This document shows positions 1 through 5,768 of a stretch of 5,768 bases of DNA, one piece after another; within the stretch, counting starts at the first letter, position 1, and each line of letters opens with the position of its first letter. The notes below the pieces were generated by a model. It saw only the letters and a list, made by a program, of their open reading frames with translations. It did no database searches and was not told the DNA's origin. The DNA comes from an uncultured Alphaproteobacteria bacterium (GTDB taxonomy: Bacteria; Pseudomonadota; Alphaproteobacteria; CAKMZR01): contig CAKMZR010000108.1 of NCBI GenBank assembly GCA_929200455.1, forward strand, positions 1-5,768, in the 5' to 3' direction. A program made the translations under genes and the position numbers.

Positions 1-1182
1 ATTTCCGCTCTTTCCGTCAAAACCGAACGCATGTGGCGTGAACTCCCACACAATCCACTCTCCATACAACAGCACAAAGAATTCCTCACTCTCTTTTCTG
101 CCCTCTTTGATGCCGTCTTCGAACGGGCCTCAATCATCGCAGAAAAATTCCATATCACTCCATATGACGCCATGCTCGATGCATTCGAACCAGGAATGCA
201 ACTCCATAACCTCAATCCCCTCTTCGAAAACCTCGAAACAGAACTCCCGAGCATCGCCCACGCCGCCATGAAACTTCATGCCGAAAATCCAAATCGCTTT
301 TCCTTATCCGTCGAAGTGCAAAAATCCGTCTCCGAAATCCTCGCACAATCCGTAGGGTTCCAAAATATAAACGGACGACTCGACGAAAGTGCTCATCCCT
401 TTTCAAGCGGAAACCACGGCGACCAGAGAATTACCGTACGCTACAATCCCGAAAACCCCCTAGAAGCCTTCATGGCCACCCTCCACGAGTGCGGTCATGC
501 CCTCTACGAAAAAGGACTTCCTCACAACTTTCTACTCATGCCCGTCGGAAAAGCTCGAGGCATGGCTTTGCATGAAAGCCAGTCGCTCCTTGTCGAAAAT
601 CATATCGGACGCTCTCAAGAATACCTCCAGTTCATCGCAGATACCCTAAAACCTCACCGCTCCACATCCTCTCTCAACGCCCTCACCCAACAATGCCGCC
701 ATGTCAAAACCGACTACATCCGCGTCACATCCGATGAAGTCACCTACCCCTCCCACATACTCCTACGCTTCTCCATAGAAAAACAACTCTTCGCAAAAAA
801 AATCTCCCCAAAAGATATCGAAGAAGTCTGGAACCTCGAACTCAAATCAAGACTCAACCTCCCGTCTCCTCCTCACCCAAAAAAAGGGTGGCTGCAAGAT
901 GTCCATTGGGTCGAAGGACTCTTCGGGTACTTCCCACACTACCTCGTCGGAGCCATGGCCGCTGCACAACTCTTCAATACCCTCTCCTCAAACATTCCCA
1001 ATATCAAACAACAACTCGCCCAAGGACAAACACAACCCGTCCAAGATTGGCTCCGCACACATGTCCATCAAAAAGGAGCCCTACTCGATACACCCACGCT
1101 CATCCAAAATATCACAGGAAAACCACTCTCAAGCGAAGACTTCATCCTCCATCTCCGCTCTCGCTACACATCACCCTCATAA
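1..1182 (+). CDS. M32 family (Taq-type) metallocarboxypeptidase, 5' end missing
   Basis: Zinc-dependent cytosolic carboxypeptidase that removes C-terminal amino acids from peptides, probably in peptide turnover. The frame is open from base 1, so the ATG at 31 is an internal Met. About 393 residues are present of the roughly 490-500 usual for the family. Counting from the Met at 31, the zinc motif HECGH lies at 152-156 (catalytic Glu153) and the third zinc ligand is Glu182 in HESQS, 26 residues after His156, the spacing known for the family. Also visible are DEVTYPSHILLRF (235-247), QDVHWVEGLFGYFP (289-302) and the C-terminal TGKPL...HLRSRY. Cys154 replaces the usual Thr or Ile of HE(T/I)GH. 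No signal peptide can be judged because the N-terminus is outside the window. It converges on pheT with 10 bases between stops. Family assignment is firm; the natural substrate is unknown. Confidence 0.95.
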   Translation: MSALSVKTERMWRELPHNPLSIQQHKEFLTLFSALFDAVFERASIIAEKFHITPYDAMLDAFEPGMQLHNLNPLFENLETELPSIAHAAMKLHAENPNRFSLSVEVQKSVSEILAQSVGFQNINGRLDESAHPFSSGNHGDQRITVRYNPENPLEAFMATLHECGHALYEKGLPHNFLLMPVGKARGMALHESQSLLVENHIGRSQEYLQFIADTLKPHRSTSSLNALTQQCRHVKTDYIRVTSDEVTYPSHILLRFSIEKQLFAKKISPKDIEEVWNLELKSRLNLPSPPHPKKGWLQDVHWVEGLFGYFPHYLVGAMAAAQLFNTLSSNIPNIKQQLAQGQTQPVQDWLRTHVHQKGALLDTPTLIQNITGKPLSSEDFILHLRSRYTSPS

Positions 1183-1192
1183 CAGCTACCAC

Positions 1193-3610
1193 TTATCGCT
1201 GGAAGCCTCCCGTTGCTTCCAAAACCCGCTCCACAATCTCTCGACCCCAACCTTCCAGCTCTTCGTCCGTAAAACTCAGTTCCACAGGCTGGAACTCCAC
1301 GTTCAACGCCAGTGACTTCTTGCCCTCCTCGATACCCTTCCCTCGAAATACATCAAATACCCCCACCTTCCGTATCACGTCCGGGGCCACCTTCTTTACA
1401 AGACTCACCACATCACCCGCACGCACGTCCTCATCCACCACAAACGCAAAATCTCGCTCCACAGGCATCAAGAGCAGCTCCTTCCATGCCCCCTTCGCCA
1501 CCTTCCCTTTCGAAGGCGGAATCCTGTCCACAAAGACCTCAAATCCATACACTTCCTCATCCTCTATCCCAGACAGACGAGACACACTCGGCTCTATCAG
1601 ACCAAAATAACCAAGGCAAATCTTACCCAAATACAAAGCCCCGCTATGACCCTCACGATAGCCCCATCCTTTCACATCCTCTTCCGTTCGCAACACCAGC
1701 TTGCGAGGTGTCACACCCAAAGACTCCAGCACACTCAACGCATCAGCCTTCACATCAAAAACCGTAACCTTACGCGAAACTTCATCCCAACTCCTCTCGC
1801 AAATATTACCCGAGCGAAGGCCCGCAACACTCATCTCTTGCTCCCCACACTCGCTGCCATTATACATAGGACCCACCTCAAATAACGCCAGCGGAAACCT
1901 CTTGTGCTTCACATTCTCAGAAAGTTGCGGCAAAATTCCCGCCAACACAGAAGGCCTCATCGTCCCCTCTCCCTGTACCATCGGATTCTGTAACCTCAAT
2001 GCCTCCATACCGCCCCCAAAAACTTCCGCCAAACGATCATCACAAAAAGACATCGAAACTGTCTCCAACATACCACGCTCAGACAATATATGGGCAGACA
2101 CGCGATGGCGGCGGTAAAGCTCTTCCACCTTCGCGTCGATCAATCCTCCCTCGTCAAAAACACCCGCCGCTTCCACCTTATCCACTCCATACACACGAAC
2201 CACTTCCTCAACCAAACAGGCATCCGTACTCACATCATAACGCCACGAAGGAATCTCAACCTCACAACCATCCCCACAGTCCTTCGCAGAAAAACCAAGA
2301 TTACCCAAAATCTCCAACGACAAACCCTTCTCCACATCAAGACCCGTCAAACCCTTCACACGACCGTAGTCCATGAAGACCTTACCCTCAACCTCAACCC
2401 GACCACCCGAACCCACCACCTTCGAAACACTGCCCCCACATATCTCACGCACAAGACCGCTCACATACCGCACACCCCAGTCACAGGAAGCTCTATCCAC
2501 CCCACGCTCAAAACGATAACGGGCCTCGGAAGCTATCCCGGTCTCCCGACCATCACGCACAACCTTAGACGGCGAAAATAATGCCACCTCCAAAAAAGCT
2601 TCCTCCGTAGAAGACTCACAACCAGACAATCCTCCACCCATAATACCCGCTATACCCTGAACCTTCTCCTCATCCGCTATCACCGTCACCCCCTCAGGAA
2701 GTCTATACTCCTCATCATGCAAAGAATAAAACTCTTCCCCCTCCCGAGACCGCCTCACCACCAGTCCCTTGCCGCTCAAACGACTCACATCATACATATG
2801 TGCAGGCCTCCCCATATCCAACATCACATAGTTCGTAATGTCCACAAGGGCCGATATCGGACGCATACCCGCCAACTTCAAACGCTCTCCCAACCAATGC
2901 GGACTCTCCACATTCTTCAAACCAGAAAAACTACAACCCATCACCCACGGACAATCATCACGCGACCCCTCATCCACAGACCAGCTCAGAAGACTCTCAC
3001 CAGAAACTTCATCGCCTCCCCCCTCATCAAAAAACCAAGGACGCTTCAACTGGCCCAATCCCGCCGCCGCCAAATCTCGAGCCACCCCATACATTCCCAA
3101 ACAATCTCCTCGGTTCGGCGTCACACCTATCTCATAAACCACATCATCTATGCCACGCCAAACCGCAAAACTCGTACCCACTTCCACGCCCTCTCCCACA
3201 TCAATAATCCCATCATGCTCTTCCGATATTCCCAACTCACGCTCAGAACACAACATACCGGAAGATAACTCTCCCCGAATCTTTGACGACTTCAACTTCA
3301 TACCACTGTCAGGAATAATACTGCCCACAGGCGCAAAAATACCATACATGCCCGCACGCGCATTCGGTGCCCCACAAACAACCTGATGCTCCTCCCCCGT
3401 ACCCGTCACCACTCGACACACACGCAACGAATCCGCAGACGGATGCGGAAACGCCTCCTTCACATAACACACAGAAAATGAACGATACGACTCACCACCA
3501 TCCTCTATACCCTCTACCTCAAGACCTAGATTCGTAAGAACATCACCTACTTCTTGCGGACTCCTATCCGTCTCCAAATGATCACACAGCCACTTGTACG
3601 ATACTCTCAT
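1193..3610 (-). CDS. pheT: Phenylalanyl-tRNA synthetase beta subunit
   Basis: Beta chain of the cytosolic (alpha-beta)2 class II synthetase that charges tRNA-Phe; the catalytic alpha chain (pheS) is not in this window. The 805 residues match the usual ~800. Domains in order: N-terminal B1 segment (1-38); EMAP-II-like tRNA-binding OB fold (about 39-150, with HPSADSLRVC, VCGAPN and GMLCSERELG); B3/B4 editing domain (about 160-372, with VTPNRGDCL, LVDITNYVM, IAGIMGG and YRFERGVD); B5 (about 410-480, with PSWRYDV and LVEEVVRVYG); catalytic-like core (about 495-690); ferredoxin-fold anticodon-binding domain (about 700-805, with ERDFAFVVDEDV and GKKSLAL). The start gives the canonical MRVSYKWLCDHL; the only upstream SD-like bases (AGGGA, 3612-3616) sit one base from the ATG, so initiation may rely on coupling to rho 18 bases upstream. 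The protein is Gly-rich (about 102 by hand count) and contains 18 Cys, consistent with the G-rich coding strand. Confidence 0.98.
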   Translation of the reverse strand: MRVSYKWLCDHLETDRSPQEVGDVLTNLGLEVEGIEDGGESYRSFSVCYVKEAFPHPSADSLRVCRVVTGTGEEHQVVCGAPNARAGMYGIFAPVGSIIPDSGMKLKSSKIRGELSSGMLCSERELGISEEHDGIIDVGEGVEVGTSFAVWRGIDDVVYEIGVTPNRGDCLGMYGVARDLAAAGLGQLKRPWFFDEGGGDEVSGESLLSWSVDEGSRDDCPWVMGCSFSGLKNVESPHWLGERLKLAGMRPISALVDITNYVMLDMGRPAHMYDVSRLSGKGLVVRRSREGEEFYSLHDEEYRLPEGVTVIADEEKVQGIAGIMGGGLSGCESSTEEAFLEVALFSPSKVVRDGRETGIASEARYRFERGVDRASCDWGVRYVSGLVREICGGSVSKVVGSGGRVEVEGKVFMDYGRVKGLTGLDVEKGLSLEILGNLGFSAKDCGDGCEVEIPSWRYDVSTDACLVEEVVRVYGVDKVEAAGVFDEGGLIDAKVEELYRRHRVSAHILSERGMLETVSMSFCDDRLAEVFGGGMEALRLQNPMVQGEGTMRPSVLAGILPQLSENVKHKRFPLALFEVGPMYNGSECGEQEMSVAGLRSGNICERSWDEVSRKVTVFDVKADALSVLESLGVTPRKLVLRTEEDVKGWGYREGHSGALYLGKICLGYFGLIEPSVSRLSGIEDEEVYGFEVFVDRIPPSKGKVAKGAWKELLLMPVERDFAFVVDEDVRAGDVVSLVKKVAPDVIRKVGVFDVFRGKGIEEGKKSLALNVEFQPVELSFTDEELEGWGREIVERVLEATGGFQR
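1200..1221. other. Short stem-loop at the 3' end of pheT, beyond the peptidase stop
   Basis: TGGAAGC at 1200-1206 pairs with GCTTCCA at 1215-1221 around an eight-base loop, giving seven base pairs. It lies inside the last codons of pheT (minus) and 18 bases past the stop of the peptidase gene (plus). No U-tract follows on either strand, so it is not a standard intrinsic terminator; it could act as a 3'-end stabiliser for the peptidase mRNA or be incidental. Confidence 0.3.
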
Positions 3611-3628
3611 ATCCCTACATCCAAATCG

Positions 3629-4891
3629 TTACGATTGCTTCATGTTCTCAAAGAAATCTTCGTTATTCTTCGTTCCCGTAAGTTTCCCCATCAAAAACTC
3701 CATACCCTCCACCGTACCCATCGGCGTAAGAATACGACGCAAAATCCACATCTTCGATAGCGCACCCTTCTCCGCCAACATCTCTTCCTTCCGCGTACCA
3801 GAACGCGTAATGTCTATCGCCGGGAAAATACGCTTGTCAGAAAGCTTCCTGTCCAAGACCAATTCAGAATTTCCCGTACCCTTAAACTCCTCAAAAATTA
3901 CCTCGTCCATCCGACTCCCAGTTTCTACAAGTGCCGTCGCGATAATCGTCAACGAACCTCCCTCCTCCACATTCCGTGCCGCCCCAAAAAATCTCTTCGG
4001 CTTCTGCAACGCATTCGCGTCCACTCCACCCGTCAGAATCTTTCCAGAACTCGGAACCACCGTATTGTGCGCGCGCGCAAGACGCGTAATCGAATCCAAT
4101 AAGACCACCACATCCTTCTTCTCTTCCACCAGTCTCTTCGCCTTGTTAATCACCATCTCCGCCACCTGCACGTGACGCGACGCCGGCTCGTCAAAAGTCG
4201 AACTCACCACATCCCCTTTCACCGTGCGAAGCATATCCGTCACCTCCTCAGGACGCTCGTCTATCAACAACACCATCAGGTGAACCTCAGGGTGATTCTT
4301 CTCTATCGCGTGTGCAATCGTTTGCATAATCACCGTCTTTCCCGTGCGAGGAGGCGCCACGATCAACGCCCTCTGCCCCTTACCCAACGGCGATACCAAC
4401 TCTATCACACGCGTCGTCGGATTCGCTTTCCCGCGATCTCCTTCAAACTCCAAGCCCAACTTCTCGTCCGGGTAAAGCGGCGTCAAATCATCAAAACTTA
4501 TCCTACGTCGTGTACGAGACGACTCCCGGAAATTAATCTTATCTATGTTCTCAAGCGAAAAATAACGCTCGCTCTCAGAAGGTGCGCGAATCTCTCCCTC
4601 CACCGTGTCCCCAGTCTTAAGACCATGCTGGCGAATCATCTCCGGATATACATAAATGTCATCCGAACCAGACAAATAATTCGACTCCACAGAACGAAGA
4701 AAGCCAAATCCATCCGACAATACCTCCAAAAAACCCTCCCCGTATATCGTCACACCATTCTGCGCCAAACGACGCAAACACACATACATCAAATCTTGAC
4801 GACGATAGTTCTGAATATTCTCAATCTCAAGCTCTTCCGCATACGCATGCAGCTCAGAAGGGGTCTTCTTCTTTATCTCTCTTAGGTGCAT
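3629..4891 (-). CDS. rho: Transcription termination factor Rho
   Basis: Hexameric RNA-dependent ATPase that loads on C-rich, G-poor nascent RNA, translocates 5' to 3' and stops RNA polymerase. The 420 residues match the compact form without insertions. N-terminal helical domain 1-47; cold-shock-like primary RNA site about 48-120 (GFGFLR at 61-66, DDIYVYPEMIR, TGDTVEGEIR, ERYF); Walker A APPRTGKT at 179-186; LLIDERPEEVTDM with Glu212 equivalent to the catalytic Glu; Walker B VVLLDSITR at 262-270 (Asp266); Q-loop LTGGVDANALQKPKRFFGAARN at 286-307, split here only for description; R-loop TGSRMDEVIFEEFKG; arginine-finger region RSGTRKEE. Walker A has Arg182-Thr183 where E. coli has Lys-Ala; the nucleotide-binding GKT is intact. 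The start is fixed by AAGGAG six bases upstream. It is the first gene of a probable rho-pheT unit, divergent from irr. No typical sigma70 promoter is obvious upstream. Confidence 0.98.
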   Translation of the reverse strand: MHLREIKKKTPSELHAYAEELEIENIQNYRRQDLMYVCLRRLAQNGVTIYGEGFLEVLSDGFGFLRSVESNYLSGSDDIYVYPEMIRQHGLKTGDTVEGEIRAPSESERYFSLENIDKINFRESSRTRRRISFDDLTPLYPDEKLGLEFEGDRGKANPTTRVIELVSPLGKGQRALIVAPPRTGKTVIMQTIAHAIEKNHPEVHLMVLLIDERPEEVTDMLRTVKGDVVSSTFDEPASRHVQVAEMVINKAKRLVEEKKDVVVLLDSITRLARAHNTVVPSSGKILTGGVDANALQKPKRFFGAARNVEEGGSLTIIATALVETGSRMDEVIFEEFKGTGNSELVLDRKLSDKRIFPAIDITRSGTRKEEMLAEKGALSKMWILRRILTPMGTVEGMEFLMGKLTGTKNNEDFFENMKQS

Positions 4892-4897
4892 ATAATA

Positions 4898-4903
4898 CTC
4901 CTT
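4898..4903 (-). promoter_or_regulatory. Ribosome binding site of rho (AAGGAG)
   Basis: On the minus strand AAGGAG precedes the ATG at 4891 with a six-base spacer, a near-ideal Shine-Dalgarno match. It fixes the rho start and is the only strong SD in the window; pheT and irr lack one at the normal distance. Confidence 0.85.
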
Positions 4904-5185
4904 ACCTGTAGCCTCTCCCTTACGAGAAAACTATTCACCTCAACAAAAATCCTATGCTTTCGTCACACAAAGAATCTTCGCAACAACATTAACGGGAAAA
5001 AACGAACAAACTATCAAAAAAAAGGGGAAAAAACTTCAAAACCACCCCCACTCACGCCAACCCTTGCTCATTACCACTCCACCCTCCAGTTACACCCCAA
5101 AACAACCTGAAAACCCAACCATGCATCATCCTAGGCAATATTCTTTCTCTATGCAACAATTATTTCATACTCCTTTTCATAAAAA

Positions 5186-5213
5186 TAGCATCAAAACAAC
5201 CTCGTTTATGCTA
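5186..5213. repeat. Inverted repeat TAGCAT...ATGCTA overlapping the possible irr promoter
   Basis: TAGCAT at 5186-5191 is the exact inverse of ATGCTA at 5208-5213, with 16 bases between. One mismatch inward, two further pairs (AA/TT) continue the arms. The right arm overlaps the candidate -10 element, where a repressor or autoregulator would bind. Arms this short can occur by chance, and it does not resemble the known Irr or Fur operator consensus. Confidence 0.3.
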
Positions 5214-5217
5214 CACT
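5209..5217 (+). promoter_or_regulatory. Possible extended -10 promoter of irr
   Basis: TG at 5209-5210, one base, then TACACT at 5212-5217 (four of six matches to TATAAT) forms an extended -10 element, the type that can work without a good -35; no TTGACA-like box is seen at 17 bases. Transcription would start near 5224, giving a leader of about 30 bases without a clear Shine-Dalgarno sequence. This is pattern matching on a short motif. Confidence 0.3.
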
Positions 5218-5253
5218 CAACCCAGCATATCACTCTTTCCCCCTCCAAATAGC

Positions 5254-5691
5254 ATGACTTTCCTCCTCTCACCTCTCACCCAAAAAAAATACGAACACGC
5301 ACGTACCATCCTCTCAGAACTCAATATTCGTCATACAAAAAAACGAGCTGACCTCCTCGCCATCATCTACGGTGACGGCTCTCAAGATATCCACTTCACC
5401 ATAGATGACCTCGTGCAGATCATAAAAAAACATCGTATGGACATCTCCCTCGCAACACTCTACAATACACTACGCGTCCTCGTCGACAAAGGACGCCTAT
5501 CCGAAGTCACTCTCCCCATGGGAGGACGCATTTTCGATACCGATACATCTTCACATCAACATTTCTACAATCTCGATACGCTCAAAGTCTCCGATATTCC
5601 GCAAAAACTCTCTTTCGAGCAACATTTCGACCTTCCAAAAGGAACCGCCATCTCCGATGTCAAAGTCACTATCTGTCTGAAAAATATATAA
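5254..5691 (+). CDS. irr: Fur-family transcriptional regulator, Irr type (iron/heme response)
   Basis: Cytosolic dimeric DNA-binding regulator. Irr proteins control heme synthesis and iron-uptake genes in Alphaproteobacteria and sense iron through heme rather than free Fe2+. The 145 residues are near the usual length. Winged-helix DNA-binding domain about 12-85, with the recognition helix SLATLYNTLRVLVDKGRL at 65-82; then the Irr-like FDTDTSSHQHFY (94-105), which parallels FDTNTSTHHHFF of classical Irr, and a short C-terminal dimerisation domain (SDIP...SDVKVTICLKNI). There is no CxxC zinc pair (the only Cys is 141) and no Cys-Pro heme regulatory motif near the N-terminus, as in Irr proteins lacking that motif. 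The middle His of the HHH heme/metal cluster is Gln102, while both outer His remain. ATG 5254 is the first Met in an otherwise open frame and has no clear Shine-Dalgarno. Fur-family membership is firm, the Irr subtype likely. Confidence 0.88.
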   Translation: MTFLLSPLTQKKYEHARTILSELNIRHTKKRADLLAIIYGDGSQDIHFTIDDLVQIIKKHRMDISLATLYNTLRVLVDKGRLSEVTLPMGGRIFDTDTSSHQHFYNLDTLKVSDIPQKLSFEQHFDLPKGTAISDVKVTICLKNI

Positions 5692-5767
5692 AATCTACCC
5701 TACCTACCCCTACCCTTTTCACCCACTCCCACCTTTTCACCCACTCCCACCCTTTTCAAAAACCCTC
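5680..5767 (+). terminator. G-free, C-rich tail after irr; candidate Rho-utilisation region
   Basis: From 5680, just before the irr stop, to 5767 there is no G in 88 bases, with about 39 C by hand count and many TC and CC steps. C-rich, G-poor, unstructured RNA with repeated YC dinucleotides is the known character of rut sites. No hairpin plus U-tract follows irr within the window, so Rho-dependent termination is the more plausible ending. This is inferred from composition only. Confidence 0.45.
5714..5758. repeat. 18-base tandem repeat, two perfect copies plus a partial third
   Basis: The unit ccttttcacccactccca occurs at 5714-5731 and, directly abutting and identical, at 5732-5749. After one extra C at 5750 the first eight bases recur at 5751-5758. 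It lies 22 bases after the irr stop and is G-free. It may continue as a variant beyond the window edge. Confidence 0.85.
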
Positions 5768-5768
5768 G

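Larger units (their letters stand above)
4892..5253. other. Divergent intergenic region between rho and irr
   Basis: This 362-base region holds the 5' leaders of rho (minus) and irr (plus). I find no convincing protein gene or tRNA in it. It contains the rho ribosome binding site, an A-tract/G4/A-tract at 5016-5033, a C-rich G-poor segment at about 5041-5120, and a possible irr promoter with an imperfect inverted repeat at 5186-5217. There is no recognisable Irr control element (TTTAGAA-type inverted repeat) or Fur box. A long rho leader would fit the autogenous control of rho known in other bacteria, but no specific element was identified. Confidence 0.7.

Noticed and set aside
1193..3610. 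Many open frames on the plus strand opposite pheT and rho, up to 240 codons.
   Set aside because: They are shadows of the G-rich coding strand, composed of Pro, Thr, His, Ser and Arg low-complexity sequence with no domain, while pheT and rho are unmistakable in the same DNA.
4067..4078. Alternating GTGCGCGCGCGC run that could favour left-handed DNA.
   Set aside because: It encodes the conserved ARAHN stretch after the Rho Walker B motif, so codon and protein constraint explain it.
4882..4938. Possible 18-codon leader ORF starting with GTG at 4938 (minus) and overlapping the rho start by 10 bases.
   Set aside because: There is no ribosome binding site at a usable distance from the GTG and no recognisable peptide; an ORF this short is expected by chance.
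4940..5000. Search for a sigma70 promoter for rho, for example TAGGAT on the minus strand near 4949-4954.
   Set aside because: No matching -35 hexamer at 15-18 bases and no extended -10; too weak to annotate.
5064..5252. 62-codon plus-strand open frame ending just before irr.
   Set aside because: No ribosome binding site, no recognisable domain, and low-complexity His/Thr/Pro/Ser composition typical of the C-rich strand.
5692..5768. The C-rich repeats as a CRISPR array or origin iterons.
   Set aside because: The copies abut with no spacers, the unit is only 18 bases, and no replication initiator or cas gene is nearby.

Overview
The window looks like chromosomal DNA from an alphaproteobacterium. 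The strongest pointers are an Irr-type member of the Fur family (a group known mainly from Alphaproteobacteria), a Rho factor of 420 residues with an alphaproteobacterial-looking C-terminus, and a PheT C-terminal domain ending in the KKSLAL...TDEELE...ATGG pattern common in that class. I cannot name a genus. No mobile element, CRISPR array, tRNA or rRNA is visible.

Layout: (1) 1-1182, plus strand, the C-terminal ~80% of an M32 (Taq-type) metallocarboxypeptidase, cut by the left window edge. (2) 1193-3610, minus strand, complete pheT (phenylalanyl-tRNA synthetase beta chain), convergent with the peptidase with only 10 bases between the stop codons. (3) 3629-4891, minus strand, complete rho, 18 bases upstream of pheT and almost certainly co-transcribed with it. 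(4) 4892-5253, a 362-base divergent intergenic region carrying the rho ribosome binding site and a possible irr promoter. (5) 5254-5691, plus strand, complete irr-like iron/heme regulator. (6) 5692-5768, a C-rich tail with no G until the last base, containing an 18-base tandem repeat. All four genes end in TAA.

The most striking property is strand asymmetry. The plus strand is C-rich and G-poor across all four genes, whichever strand is coding. Hand counts in 60-base lines are 9 G/22 C at 1-60, 7 G/29 C at 2401-2460, 12 G/23 C at 4021-4080 and 0 G/31 C at 5701-5760. This fits the plus strand being the lagging-strand-sense strand, with rho and pheT co-oriented with replication and the peptidase and irr opposed. 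The bias reaches the proteins: PheT is rich in Gly and poor in His, and the peptidase is the reverse.

The genes are housekeeping (protein turnover, tRNA charging, transcription termination, iron/heme regulation) and form no obvious single pathway. No novel defence or mobile system is evident. The points worth a second look are the strand bias and its possible link to Rho (C-rich, G-poor RNA is what Rho binds), the rho-pheT pairing without pheS, the G-free repeat tail after irr, and a few unusual residues in otherwise conserved motifs.
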